Positions 1 through 7,862 of a stretch of DNA of 52,906 nucleotides are shown here, in pieces. The translations under genes and the position numbers were made by a program. This stretch comes from CAYMTN01 sp964393335 (GTDB lineage: Bacteria; Chloroflexota; Anaerolineae; Aggregatilineales; Aggregatilineaceae), in the NCBI GenBank assembly GCA_964393335.1, contig CAYMTN010000004.1, positions 1 to 52,906 on the forward strand, written 5' to 3'. Every line of letters begins with the position of its first letter. Position 1 is the stretch's first letter. The notes under the pieces were generated by a model that was given only the letters and a program-made list of their open reading frames with translations, had not been told where the DNA came from and ran no database searches.

Positions 1-1
1 A

Positions 2-49
2 GATGTCATCTGCGACGCGTTCTCGCTGCATATCGGGCAGGCTTCCTGA
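2..49 (+). CDS. Possible 3' end of a truncated gene
   Basis: Frame 2 is open from the window edge and ends in TGA at 47-49 after 15 codons (DVICDAFSLHIGQAS). The fragment has a normal amino-acid mix but is too short to assign. It could be the C-terminus of a plus-strand gene or chance. The following 150 bp, to the 6S terminator, show no convincing gene or hairpin. Confidence 0.25.
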   Translation, partial: DVICDAFSLHIGQAS

Positions 50-198
50 GTAGTTGGTCTGGGTCGGTCGGACCTCAAGAGTATAACGGTTTGCGAACCC
101 GGAATCAAGACCACGAGCGGCTAATTACCGTGCGGATGGGCTGTTTTTACCGGGGTTCCGCCTGCCGCCGGGCCGCCGGACCAGAGCATTTTACGCAC

Positions 199-230
199 AA
201 AAAAGCGCCCCACGAGATAACGTGGAGCGC
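199..230 (-). terminator. Intrinsic terminator of the 6S RNA
   Basis: On the minus strand GCGCTCCACG, a short TTATCT loop and CGTGGGGCGC form a 10-bp stem with one G-U pair, followed immediately by six T residues. It lies about 10 nt after the predicted closing stem of the 6S RNA. Confidence 0.85.
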
Positions 231-238
231 GTGATAAG

Positions 239-407
239 ACCTCCCGCCATGCCGTGTGCCGCTACGTTTTGAACCTGCTTTCGCAGGTGGGCTTCTAGCC
301 GGTATTCCCGCTTTGGAACGAGTCCTAATGCGTTCATACCTGGACCTTGATGCCCTTCGTTTGGGTGTTGGCTCAAAACTAGGTGCGGATCACGGGCACG
401 GCAGGTT
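239..407 (-). ncRNA. ssrS: 6S RNA
   Basis: This is a transcript of about 169 nt bounded by a good sigma-70 promoter and a terminator. 6S RNA binds the housekeeping RNA polymerase holoenzyme by mimicking an open promoter. The 5' end (CTGCCGTGCC) pairs with the 3' end (GGCATGGCGG) through a 10-bp closing stem containing two G-U pairs. The 3' half carries the family-like stretch AGAAGCCCACCTGC, a CCTGC/GCAGG hairpin with a GAAA tetraloop, and then TTCAAAAC and GCGGCACACGGC, resembling the conserved right side of bacterial 6S RNAs. Length and architecture fit the usual 160-200 nt. The identification is by eye; another structured RNA is possible but less likely. The short open frames across it are not credible genes. 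Confidence 0.78.
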
Positions 408-414
408 ACGTCCC

Positions 415-443
415 GTTATACCACGCTTCAGGCAGGCTGTAAA
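415..443 (-). promoter_or_regulatory. Promoter of the 6S RNA
   Basis: TTTACA (443-438) and TATAAC (420-415) are separated by exactly 17 bp on the minus strand. The expected start point near 407 coincides with the first base of the 6S closing stem. Confidence 0.75.
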
Positions 444-501
444 GTGAGAATGCCCGCCGCATACCGAATCAGTGTGATTCTTACGGGTTTTTTGCAGGTT
501 T

Positions 502-1128
502 TTACGGCCCGGCCCCCGCCGAATCCGGCTTGCGCCCGACCGTGATACGGATACTGTCAAAAGCGCCAAATTGGCGCTGCTCGACCACGTCCAGGCCAGC
601 GGCACGCATCAGGGCGGCTTCGTCGCGCATGAAATCGCCGAACTGCTCCCACGCTTTCGCCAGCCAGTGCGCGATACGGTTTTCCGGGCCGGGATCGCAC
701 GCGTCCACCAACACCATCACGCCGCCGGGCCGCAGCACGCGCCCGACTTCGTGCATCGCCGCGTCGCCGTCCGGGACGGCACTGAAGGCAAACGTCATCA
801 CGACGCCGTCGAAACTGGCCCCCGCAAACGGGATGCGTTGGATATCGCCGCGCGCCAGCCGTACGGGCAGCGCCTGGCGCTGCAACCGTGCGCGGGTTTT
901 GCGCAGCATGCCGGGCGATAAATCCAACCCGACGGTGACGGGGTGCGTGCGCGCGATGGTCGCCAGCAGCACGCCCGGCCCCGGCCCGATCTCCAAAATG
1001 GAGCCGTCCGGCAGCCAGGGCAGCGCCGCCTCGGTGTATGTGCGCCAGAATGGAATCACGCGCAGGGCAGGCCCGTAGATCGGGGCGAGCCAGTCATACA
1101 ACCGCCGGTAATTCATCTGCTTGCCCAT
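502..1128 (-). CDS. Class I SAM-dependent methyltransferase (type 11)
   Basis: A 208-residue protein with a Rossmann methyltransferase core. Motif I is ILEIGPGPGVLL (about residues 44-55), the acidic residue of motif II lies in VGLDLSPGML, and GDIQRIPF and a VLRPGGVMVLVD strand follow, as in the UbiE/Methyltransf_11 group. These enzymes transfer a methyl group from S-adenosylmethionine to small molecules or lipids; nothing here fixes the substrate. The N-terminal YDWLAPIYGP stretch resembles the start of UbiE-like enzymes. The ATG is preceded by AAGGAA. It follows the zinc-ribbon gene by 31 bp on the same strand and is probably cotranscribed with it. An unassigned UbiE-like methyltransferase is the safe call. 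Confidence 0.85.
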   Translation of the reverse strand: MGKQMNYRRLYDWLAPIYGPALRVIPFWRTYTEAALPWLPDGSILEIGPGPGVLLATIARTHPVTVGLDLSPGMLRKTRARLQRQALPVRLARGDIQRIPFAGASFDGVVMTFAFSAVPDGDAAMHEVGRVLRPGGVMVLVDACDPGPENRIAHWLAKAWEQFGDFMRDEAALMRAAGLDVVEQRQFGAFDSIRITVGRKPDSAGAGP

Positions 1129-1159
1129 GCGAGCGTTCCTTCGCGCGCCGTCGCGCCAC

Positions 1160-1627
1160 CTACGACAAGGGTTTGCCGCACTCCGCGCACGCCGTCACGG
1201 TGGGGGCAAACGTCAGGCCGCAGGTCCGACACTCCTTGCGCCCGGCGGCGAGTTGTTTGTTCACCAGGTCTTGCGCGATATCCGGGTCCAGGCCCCCCGC
1301 CGTGAGATCGCGGACCAGGTACTCCGCCGGCATCCCGCCGTTGAGCCGCTCGCCCAACGAGTTGATCAGGCGCGATAAATCAGCCGAACCGGAACGCGGG
1401 CGCGGCGCGGCTTTCATGGTCAGCACTGCCGGTTCAAACGTCGTCCCGCAGGTCTGGCACTCGACATACTCGCCAAGCTGCCCCATCGGAAAAATCGGGA
1501 TGAAATACAGGGCAAAATAACGCGATGCACGCTTGTGCTGGTAGGCGCGCTGGGCCTGGCAGCGGGGGCAGAAAAACTGCCCCTCGCCGATGACCTTGTG
1601 CCGGACTCGTGTCCCAAAAATGATCAC
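1160..1627 (-). CDS. Zinc-ribbon protein
   Basis: 155 residues, GTG start. The N-terminal half has two CxxC pairs (CPRC near residue 20, CQTCG near 57) flanking the hydrophobic strip FALYFIPIFPMG, the pattern of the zinc-ribbon-15 family. The C-terminus has two more CxxC pairs (CRTCG, CAECG), giving a second ribbon. The middle region (SADLSRLINSLGERLNGGMPAEYLVRDL) looks like a small helical segment. The function is unknown; such proteins are small, presumably zinc-binding and possibly membrane-associated. It lies 29 bp downstream of dnaN and 31 bp upstream of the methyltransferase, suggesting a single transcript from dnaN. Confidence 0.75.
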   Translation of the reverse strand: MIIFGTRVRHKVIGEGQFFCPRCQAQRAYQHKRASRYFALYFIPIFPMGQLGEYVECQTCGTTFEPAVLTMKAAPRPRSGSADLSRLINSLGERLNGGMPAEYLVRDLTAGGLDPDIAQDLVNKQLAAGRKECRTCGLTFAPTVTACAECGKPLS

Positions 1628-1656
1628 GGTGGGTCTCGTTTCCGCCGCCGGACGCG

Positions 1657-2802
1657 CTAGCGCCCGGTGGACATTGGCATGATCACGTGAATGAAATCAT
1701 CACGCCCGGCAGGCCGCACCACACCCGGCGACGTGGGGCCGCTGGTTTCCAGCACGACCTGATCCTCTTTGATCACGCTCAAGACGTCGATCAGATACCG
1801 GATGTTAAACGCGACTTCTACCGCCTGCCCATCGATGCTGGCGTCCAGCGGAGCCTGCGCGTCGCCTTTTTCCTGCGATTGACCCGCCACGATCACGCGC
1901 CCCGGCACATTCACAGCGCCGCTCGGCTCGATCAGCACCCGCGCGGTATTGGCCGAATCCTTGGCGAAGACCTCGGAGCTTTTGCAGGCCGCCAGCAGAT
2001 CGTCGGTGTAGGCCAGCACGCTCGTTTCGTGGCGGCGCGGGATGATCGCTTCATAATCCGGGAACTTGCCCTCGATCAACTGCGAGACGATCAGCGCGTT
2101 GTTCAGGCGGAACATGACCTGACCGCGTCCATCCGGCAGGCCGATCAACACGTCTTCGTCGTCCTCACTGATGATGCGCGAAAGTTCATTCAACGTGCGC
2201 GCCGGGACGATCAACGCATCGGGCGCTTGGTCGCCCACGCTGAATTCAAGCTCGGCGGTGCGCACGGCCAGCCGGTAGCCATCGGCGGCGGCCAGCGTGA
2301 GCACGTCAGCCTCAAAGCGCATCAACACGCCGGTCAGGATCGGGCGGTTGTCTTCTTTGGCCGCCGAAAACACGACATGATCGATCATTTCTTTGAGCGC
2401 GCGTGCGTTAACGGCAATCGCCCGCTCGGAGTCGAAGTCCGGCATGAGCGGGAACTCGGTGGCGTCCATGCCTTTGATGTTGGCCGACTTGGCCCCGCAG
2501 GTCAGGTGCAGCGTCAGCGTGCGGACGTCCAGGTCCATGTCCACGCGTTCCGGCGGCAGCGTGCTGACAAGGTCTTGCAGCGTGCGCGCCGGGACCGTGA
2601 TCGAACCGCTGTTATCCACTTTCGCCCCGATCCAGGCTGTGATCCCCAGTTCCAGGTTGGTCGCGGAAAGCTGCAAGCGTGCGTCGTCATCCGTAGCGAT
2701 CAACACATTGGCAAGGATCGGCAGTGTGGGACGGCTCTGGATCGCCCGGCTCACCGTGCTGAGGCCCCGATATAGATTCTCCTGCAAAACAGAAACACGC
2801 AT
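1657..2802 (-). CDS. dnaN: DNA polymerase III beta subunit (sliding clamp)
   Basis: The processivity clamp that encircles DNA and tethers DNA polymerase III and repair factors. Encodes 381 residues, normal for the family. The N-terminus MRVSVLQENLYRGLSTVSRAI and the segment SRPTLPILANVLI are typical, as are the internal ATEFPLMPD and the C-terminal VIMPM. The open frame extends 17 codons upstream, but the internal ATG at 2802 is chosen because AGGAGAGG sits just upstream and the family begins there. The usual dnaA/recF/gyrB neighbours are absent, so dnaN here sits away from a classical origin cluster. It is preceded by pcm and its own predicted promoter, and followed by the zinc-ribbon gene. 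Confidence 0.95.
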   Translation of the reverse strand: MRVSVLQENLYRGLSTVSRAIQSRPTLPILANVLIATDDDARLQLSATNLELGITAWIGAKVDNSGSITVPARTLQDLVSTLPPERVDMDLDVRTLTLHLTCGAKSANIKGMDATEFPLMPDFDSERAIAVNARALKEMIDHVVFSAAKEDNRPILTGVLMRFEADVLTLAAADGYRLAVRTAELEFSVGDQAPDALIVPARTLNELSRIISEDDEDVLIGLPDGRGQVMFRLNNALIVSQLIEGKFPDYEAIIPRRHETSVLAYTDDLLAACKSSEVFAKDSANTARVLIEPSGAVNVPGRVIVAGQSQEKGDAQAPLDASIDGQAVEVAFNIRYLIDVLSVIKEDQVVLETSGPTSPGVVRPAGRDDFIHVIMPMSTGR

Positions 2803-2844
2803 ACACCCTCTCCTACTGTGTGCTGGGTCATTAGAAGCCTGCAA

Positions 2845-2850
2845 ATTATA
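2845..2850 (-). promoter_or_regulatory. Predicted -10 element of dnaN
   Basis: A perfect TATAAT on the minus strand, placing the start about 36 nt upstream of the dnaN ATG. No good -35 hexamer is seen at 17 bp (TCGCAT), so confidence is moderate. Confidence 0.45.
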
Positions 2851-2966
2851 CATTCCCGGCTACGCAAATGCGAGTGCTCCCAGATTCGGGGTGTATCTCA
2901 CGTTGGGGGCGACTGCGCAAGTCAAACAAAAGGTTCACGTGGGCGCAGCAATTTGCGGATAGATTG

Positions 2967-3674
2967 TTAGTGCGGCAGATCGTCGGGGGAGAGGTTATCG
3001 TCGTCCGGCAGCGGGTTATCGGGCGGCGTGAAACCGTGCTGGCCGTACAGGGGTACAAACATCACCGGGATCGCAATTTCAACCCGCCACGAATCGTTCA
3101 CGCGGCGCACGCGCTGCAAAGACTGCTGGCGCTGGTCACCAATCGGCAGCACCATGCGCCCGCCGTTCGCCATCTGCACGCGCAGCGGGCCGGGAATGGC
3201 CGGGGCGGCAGCCGTCACGATGATCGCGCTATACGGGGCCATATCCGGCAGTCCCTGGCTGCCATCGCCGATATACACCTCGACATTATGGTATCCCAGT
3301 TCGTTGAGAGTCTGGTTGGCGCGTTCGCCCAATGCCGGGTAGCGCTCCAGCGAATAGACCATCCGCGCCAGGGTACACAACACCGCCGTCTGGTAACCGG
3401 ACCCCGTGCCGATCTCCAACACGACATCATCCGGCGTGAGTTCGAGCATCTGCGTCATCAACGCCACGATGTAGGGCTGTGAGATCGTCTGGTTGTCGCC
3501 AATCGGCAGCGGGCCATCTTCGTAGGCGCGGGACTGAAACGGCCCCGGCACGAACGCATGCCGGGGAACGCGGCGCACCGCTTCCAGCACGCGCCGGTCA
3601 TGAATATCGCGTGCGATCAACTGCTCGCGGACCATACGCTCGCGCAGCATCTCAAAATCCGGCTCAGAAGACAT
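2967..3674 (-). CDS. pcm: Protein-L-isoaspartate O-methyltransferase
   Basis: 235 residues. This enzyme repairs proteins by methylating L-isoaspartyl residues with SAM. The PCMT signatures are clear: an N-terminal helix region with LEAVRRVPRHAFVP, then DNQTISQPYIVALMTQML, the SAM motif VVLEIGTGSGYQTAVL, and IIVTAAAPAIPGPL. The length is slightly above the usual 210-225, with an acidic, proline-rich tail (DNPLPDDDNLSPDDLPH) that is probably flexible. The ATG is preceded by AAAGGG at short spacing. It lies downstream of the partner of the Rab-like GTPase and upstream of dnaN on the same strand. Confidence 0.93.
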   Translation of the reverse strand: MSSEPDFEMLRERMVREQLIARDIHDRRVLEAVRRVPRHAFVPGPFQSRAYEDGPLPIGDNQTISQPYIVALMTQMLELTPDDVVLEIGTGSGYQTAVLCTLARMVYSLERYPALGERANQTLNELGYHNVEVYIGDGSQGLPDMAPYSAIIVTAAAPAIPGPLRVQMANGGRMVLPIGDQRQQSLQRVRRVNDSWRVEIAIPVMFVPLYGQHGFTPPDNPLPDDDNLSPDDLPH

Positions 3675-3741
3675 AAGCCCTTTCTCACTGGCTCTTGCCG
3701 TAGATCATACACCAGTCGTGGACCCGGTGTGTAATGGGGAA

Positions 3742-4644
3742 TTAACGCTCGAACAAGGCGCGGTGAGGATAAACCAACCGCCCGCCGGTATACTCCCGGC
3801 TGCGCAGCGCATACTGATTCGCACGCTCGAAGTCCTGATGAATGTCCACCACGCGCTCGATCTGGGCCGCCGCCGGTTCCAGGGAAAAAATGACGACCGC
3901 CGCCGTAAGACCCCCCGGCACAAACAACACCGTGCGCTCGGAATCGAGCTGGCGCAGCGCCGGGCCAGGATTCCCGCGCGCCGCGATCACGGCCCGCAGC
4001 CGGTGGAGCACGGCCTTAACGTGCGCGTGTTGGAGCTGCACTTTTCCGGTGATCGAGACACGCTCAAATGTCGCCTGGTCGTAGATCGCGTAGGACAAGA
4101 CGCGCGCCTCAAAGTGCTGCTTGAGAAACTGCGTGTGCCCCGACTGCACGACCGACTGCCACGCCTGGCTTTCGGGGTTGCGGGTCAGCAGGCGCTCGGT
4201 GATGTCACGCTGCTCGCTGTAGCGGGCATAGATGGCATCAAACTGCGCCTGGTTGAGCTTACCATCGGCGAATTCAGCCGCGACACTCGCCATTTTTTCG
4301 CGCAGCCGGATCAAAGCTTCTTCGGCGCGCTGCATCTGCTCGCGGGGGGTGAGGGTTTCCGGCGGGGTCCGATCCGGCAGCGTCGGGGCCAATGGCGGCT
4401 GGGGTTCCGTCTCGTCCGGCACGATCGGGCGAATCGGGGATTTGCGCGGCCCGTCGTCGTCTTCATCACCGGCAGGCTGCGCGGGTGTCGTATAACCAGG
4501 GATCGGAGAAACCATCGCGTCCGGCGGCACGCTGGAGCCGGACTCCGGCAGCGGCTCGTCGGGCACGCGCGGTTCAGTATCCTGGTTTAACAACCGTCGC
4601 AGCAGCGAGTTAGAAAGGTCTTCCAATTCGTCCTGATCGCTCAC
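3742..4644 (-). CDS. Unrecognised acidic protein, putative partner of the adjacent Rab-like GTPase
   Basis: 300 residues from a GTG start. Residues 1-95 are acidic, proline-rich and probably disordered. Residues 98-150 form a predicted helical segment whose piece EFADGKLNQAQFDAIYARY looks like a short SHOCT-type helix pair. Residues 160-300 look like a mixed alpha/beta domain, with a hydrophobic stretch (TVLFVPGGLTAAVVIFSL) before a final helix. There is no signal peptide or transmembrane segment, so it is probably cytoplasmic. It lies 100 bp downstream of the small GTPase on the same strand, so an effector or regulator role is plausible but inferred. A roadblock/LC7-like fold for the C-terminus was considered, but no motif proves it. 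Confidence 0.6.
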   Translation of the reverse strand: MSDQDELEDLSNSLLRRLLNQDTEPRVPDEPLPESGSSVPPDAMVSPIPGYTTPAQPAGDEDDDGPRKSPIRPIVPDETEPQPPLAPTLPDRTPPETLTPREQMQRAEEALIRLREKMASVAAEFADGKLNQAQFDAIYARYSEQRDITERLLTRNPESQAWQSVVQSGHTQFLKQHFEARVLSYAIYDQATFERVSITGKVQLQHAHVKAVLHRLRAVIAARGNPGPALRQLDSERTVLFVPGGLTAAVVIFSLEPAAAQIERVVDIHQDFERANQYALRSREYTGGRLVYPHRALFER

Positions 4645-4682
4645 CGTTTTTGCACCTTGGCGCTAGATGGTCCCCTGACGCT

Positions 4683-4691
4683 ACTATAGCA
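4683..4691 (-). promoter_or_regulatory. Extended -10 promoter upstream of the GTPase-partner gene
   Basis: TGC directly followed by TATAGT on the minus strand, about 32 nt before the predicted start point-to-GTG leader. The -35 region is poor, as at several other promoters in this window. Confidence 0.4.
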
Positions 4692-4744
4692 AAAGTATCA
4701 CAACGGCGAAAGCGCATCCCCCGATCGGGTGGATGGCGAAGCCA

Positions 4745-5320
4745 TCACTCCGGGGTGTCGCCAGGCGAGCCAAACACCTGCGTGCGGACCTTATCCACTT
4801 CTTGCAGCATTTCGCGGTACTTATACGCCAGGTAACCCAGGCCCTGAAAAAACTCCTCGACCCGTTCGCCGGTGAGCGCGCTGGTCTGTAAAAACGGCAT
4901 CTGCCCCTCGAGTTTCGCCCATCCTTCGGCTTCGGCGGGCGGCACGACGGCCCCCAGGTCTTTTTTGTTCCCGATCACGACCAGCGGCACGCCCGGCACG
5001 CTGGCCAGCACTTCCTCGCGCCAGCGCGCCAGGTTAAAAAACGTGGCCGGGGCGGTCACGTCGTACACTAACGCACAGGCCAACGTCCCAGCATAAAGCT
5101 GGTCCCTGAAGGAGCGGAAGCGATCCTGACCCGCCACATCCCAGATCGACAGGCGAATCGTACGCCCGCCCAACTGCACTGTTTTGACCTGGAAATCCAC
5201 GCCAATCGTCAATATCCGGGATTCGTCAAATTTCCCCTCGCAGAACCGGCGTACCAGGCTGGTTTTTCCTACGTTGCCATCGCCTATCAGCACCACTTTG
5301 TAGATAGTCGGATCACTCAC
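4745..5320 (-). CDS. Rab/Ras-like small GTPase
   Basis: 191 residues from a GTG start; AAGGAGCGA lies just upstream, so the longer frame is not used. All five G motifs are present: GDGNVGKTS (13-21), the switch I threonine in TIGVDF (38-43), DVAGQ (61-65) with the catalytic glutamine, NKKD (118-121) and TSA (146-148). TIGVDF and WDVAGQDRFRSF closely match eukaryotic Rab-type sequences rather than typical bacterial MglA. No C-terminal cysteines for prenylation exist (the tail is VFGSPGDTPE), so it should be soluble. It is divergent from a PEMT/ICMT-type membrane methyltransferase and is followed by an unknown acidic protein. The cellular role is unknown; bacterial Ras-like GTPases often govern polarity or signalling. 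Confidence 0.9.
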   Translation of the reverse strand: MSDPTIYKVVLIGDGNVGKTSLVRRFCEGKFDESRILTIGVDFQVKTVQLGGRTIRLSIWDVAGQDRFRSFRDQLYAGTLACALVYDVTAPATFFNLARWREEVLASVPGVPLVVIGNKKDLGAVVPPAEAEGWAKLEGQMPFLQTSALTGERVEEFFQGLGYLAYKYREMLQEVDKVRTQVFGSPGDTPE

Positions 5321-5359
5321 GCCGGACTCGCTCCTTGCTGTTCGTCTCTCGATTTGCGT

Positions 5360-5368
5360 AGTATAGCA
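5360..5368 (-). promoter_or_regulatory. Extended -10 promoter of the small GTPase
   Basis: TGC followed by TATACT on the minus strand, with a leader of about 33 nt to the GTG start. It stands about 50 bp from the divergent plus-strand promoter. Confidence 0.45.
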
Positions 5369-5408
5369 TACAACCGGATGCGACCGGCAAGCCACCCGGC
5401 GCGCGCTT

Positions 5409-5417
5409 TGTTACAAT
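5409..5417 (+). promoter_or_regulatory. Extended -10 promoter of the PEMT/ICMT-type gene
   Basis: TGT followed by TACAAT on the plus strand, giving a leader of about 30 nt to the ATG at 5455. Confidence 0.4.
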
Positions 5418-5454
5418 CTCCACTGTGCATTCGGTTTACCTATCAGGAGGCTCT

Positions 5455-5955
5455 ATGCCCGGCCATTCTCCTCACCCGGCATGGTGGAAAAACTCGCGCG
5501 GTGAATGGTATGTCGTCGCGCAATCGATCTTGTTCGCGCTGATCGCATTCGGTCCCGGCTGGGGCGACGTTCACCTTGATGTGCCCGGCCCGCTGCGTAT
5601 CGTGAGCCTGGCGCTGGGCGCGGCCCTGGGTTTGATCGGGCTGGTCCTGGCGCTGGCGGGGGTGTTTGGCCTGGGCGATAACCTGTCGGTATTCCCCCAC
5701 CCCAAAGACAACGCCACGCTGGTGCAAAGCGGCGCGTATGGCGTGGTATGCCACCCGATCTACGCCGGATTAATCGTCGGGGCGATGGGATGGGCGCTGC
5801 TCAACGCCAGTGTGCTCACGTTCGGTTATGCGGTGGCGCTGTTCGTCTTTTTTGACGTGAAATCGCGGCGTGAGGAGCGCTGGCTGATGCGTACCTTCCC
5901 CGCTTATGCCGCCTACCGCACGCGCGTGCACAAATTGATCCCATTCGTCTATTGA
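5455..5955 (+). CDS. PEMT/ICMT-family membrane methyltransferase
   Basis: 166 residues with about four hydrophobic segments. The C-terminal half shows the phospholipid/isoprenylcysteine methyltransferase pattern: CHPIYAGLIVG (the usual RHPxYxG) and later RREERWLMRTFPAYAAYRTR ending IPFVY. Family members methylate phosphatidylethanolamine, isoprenylcysteines or other membrane substrates with SAM; the substrate here is unknown. The ATG at 5455 is chosen over an upstream in-frame start because TCAGGAGG precedes it. It is divergent from the Rab-like GTPase, which has no CaaX cysteine, so a eukaryote-like Rab-methylation link is not supported. The ABC exporter genes follow 11 bp later and may be cotranscribed. 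Confidence 0.8.
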   Translation: MPGHSPHPAWWKNSRGEWYVVAQSILFALIAFGPGWGDVHLDVPGPLRIVSLALGAALGLIGLVLALAGVFGLGDNLSVFPHPKDNATLVQSGAYGVVCHPIYAGLIVGAMGWALLNASVLTFGYAVALFVFFDVKSRREERWLMRTFPAYAAYRTRVHKLIPFVY

Positions 5956-5966
5956 GGATAACAGGC

Positions 5967-6935
5967 ATGTCAAATCGTGAAATTGTCGTCAAAAAACTGG
6001 CAAAGGAATACCCGAAAAACGTCGTCGCCGTTAAAGACATCTCCTTCCGTGTCGAGTCGGGGGAGATTTTCGGCTTTCTGGGGCCGAATGGGGCCGGGAA
6101 AAGCACGACGGTCAAAATCCTGACGACGCTGGCCCTGCCGAGCAAAGGCAGCGCGACCGTCGGCGGGTACGATGTCGTCCACCAGGCGCATCTGGTGCGC
6201 CGCATCGCGGGTGTGGCGCTGCAAGATATCGGCCTCGACCCGCTGATGAAAGCGATGGAAATGCTGACCATACAAGGCCAGTTTTTTGGCATGAGCCGCC
6301 AGGAGGCCATCGGGCGGGCCTGCGAACTGTTGGAGCTGGTCCAACTCACAGACGCACGGAACCGGCGTATCGGCACCTACAGCGGCGGGATGCGCCGGCG
6401 GCTTGACCTGGCGCTGGCGCTGGTCCATAAACCGGCGATCCTGTTTCTTGACGAACCGACGACCGGCCTGGACCCGGCCAGCCGCCGCGACGTGTGGGAC
6501 GAAGTGCGCAAGCTCAACCGCGAGTTGGGCATGACGATCTTCTTGACCACACAATATCTCGAAGAAGCCGACGTGTTAGCCGACCGGATCGCGATCATCG
6601 ACGACGGCGCGATTACCATCGAAGGCGCGCCCGCCGAGCTTAAAGCGAATGTCGGCACCGAATCGATCAACGTGACGTTCAAAACCCAGGACGCCGCAGA
6701 TCAAGCCCGCCAGGCGCTTTCCGGGCTGTCAGACACGATTCAAGCTGATCGTAAGACTCTGCGCCTGTACCTTGACGACGCCGCGCAGAGGGTCCCGGCG
6801 GTGGTCACTCACTTGCAGCAGGCCGGTCTGGACCCCGTTTCGCTGACGCTCACCGCGCCGACCCTGGACGACGTCTTTTTGCAGGTCACCGGCCAGCGCT
6901 TCAAATCCACCGAAGCCGCCGAACCGGCCCGCTAG
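5967..6935 (+). CDS. ABC transporter ATP-binding protein (DrrA family)
   Basis: 322 residues. The nucleotide-binding domain carries Walker A GPNGAGKSTT, the signature YSGGMRRRLDLALAL, Walker B ILFLDEPTTGLD and a switch histidine position occupied by glutamine (LTTQYLEEAD), as is common in DrrA-type exporters. The C-terminal 90 residues are the family's extra domain, ending LTLTAPTLDDVFLQVTG. It powers export of hydrophobic compounds, antibiotics or lipids with the permease encoded 34 bp downstream. The ATG with GAGGAT upstream is preferred over an in-frame TTG at 5952 that would overlap the previous gene. Confidence 0.93.
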   Translation: MSNREIVVKKLAKEYPKNVVAVKDISFRVESGEIFGFLGPNGAGKSTTVKILTTLALPSKGSATVGGYDVVHQAHLVRRIAGVALQDIGLDPLMKAMEMLTIQGQFFGMSRQEAIGRACELLELVQLTDARNRRIGTYSGGMRRRLDLALALVHKPAILFLDEPTTGLDPASRRDVWDEVRKLNRELGMTIFLTTQYLEEADVLADRIAIIDDGAITIEGAPAELKANVGTESINVTFKTQDAADQARQALSGLSDTIQADRKTLRLYLDDAAQRVPAVVTHLQQAGLDPVSLTLTAPTLDDVFLQVTGQRFKSTEAAEPAR

Positions 6936-6969
6936 CAGCCTGTATCAACCCAATCGAGGAATATTCAGC

Positions 6970-7785
6970 ATGACAAACGAATCACGCACGCCGAGTACGT
7001 CACATGGCGGCACGTTGGGCTTCCTGATGCAGATCAGCATCCTGACGTGGCGCAACCTGGTCACCATCTTCCGCACGCCCGAAGCGCTGCTGCCCCCGCT
7101 GGGCATCAGCATCTTCTTTTTAGTGATTTACAATTCGACGCTCGGCAAGGCCGCCGGATCGCTGCCGGAGCTGAGCGGGAGCTACATCGGCTTTATCCTG
7201 CCGCTGTCCATCGTCAGCGCTTCGTTGGGTGGGGCCGGGATCACCGCGCAAAACCTGGTACGCGACATCGAAAGCGGTTATTTTGACAAGCTGCTGCTGA
7301 CGCCGGTCAACCGGGCGGCGCTGCTGCTGGCCCCCATGTTTGCCGGGGCGCTGCTGCTGGGCGTCCAGGCAACCGTCGTCGTGGTCGTGGGTTTTGTGAT
7401 GGGCCTGAATCCTGTCACCGGGCTGCCCGGCGTGTTGATCGTGATCGGGCTGGCGGTGCTGTTGGGCACCGGCTTTGCCGGGTTTACCGTGTCTGCCGCG
7501 CTGGGCAGCGGCAACGCCGCCGCGACCCAGGGCGCGAGCTTCATTTTTTTCCCGCTGACCTTCCTGACAGCCAGCTTCGTGCCGCTTGACTTACTCGACG
7601 GTTGGCTGCGCACGGCGGCCAGCCTGAACCCGATCACCTACGTGCTGCAAGCCATGCGGGACCTGCTCAACAGCGGGTGGAACAATACGTCACTGGCAGA
7701 GGGTCTATTCGCCTGCCTGACGCTCGCGCTGCTCATGTATGCGCTGGCTTTTTTTGCGCTGCGCGTCCGCACGCGCCGGGCCTGA
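6970..7785 (+). CDS. ABC-2 type permease (DrrB family)
   Basis: 271 residues with about six transmembrane segments, the normal size for DrrB/ABC-2 permeases. After a short polar N-terminus it has an amphipathic WRNLVTIFRTPEALLPP entry, followed by membrane spans and the family-typical end (FFPLTFLTASFVPLDLLDGWLRTAASLNPITYVLQAMRDLL, quoted only to locate it at about residues 195-238). It forms the transmembrane half of the exporter with the preceding ATPase. GAGGAATATTCAGC precedes the ATG. The substrate is unknown; self-resistance or lipid export are the usual roles. Confidence 0.9.
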   Translation: MTNESRTPSTSHGGTLGFLMQISILTWRNLVTIFRTPEALLPPLGISIFFLVIYNSTLGKAAGSLPELSGSYIGFILPLSIVSASLGGAGITAQNLVRDIESGYFDKLLLTPVNRAALLLAPMFAGALLLGVQATVVVVVGFVMGLNPVTGLPGVLIVIGLAVLLGTGFAGFTVSAALGSGNAAATQGASFIFFPLTFLTASFVPLDLLDGWLRTAASLNPITYVLQAMRDLLNSGWNNTSLAEGLFACLTLALLMYALAFFALRVRTRRA

Positions 7786-7862
7786 TACCGGCCCTTGATC
7801 TAAACGCATAACGTGTTAGAGTTACCGTCGAAAGGCCAGTGATCACGAGGAGATAACCCTGC

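Noticed and set aside
191..447. Short open frames on both strands across the 6S RNA
   Set aside because: They coincide with the terminator and structured RNA and lack ribosome sites.
5455..5955. True isoprenylcysteine methyltransferase acting on the adjacent Rab-like GTPase
   Set aside because: The GTPase lacks a C-terminal cysteine, so there is no substrate for such a reaction; only family membership is supported.
5952..5967. TTG start for the ABC ATPase overlapping the previous gene
   Set aside because: The ATG at 5967 has a GAGGAT site upstream and matches the family N-terminus.
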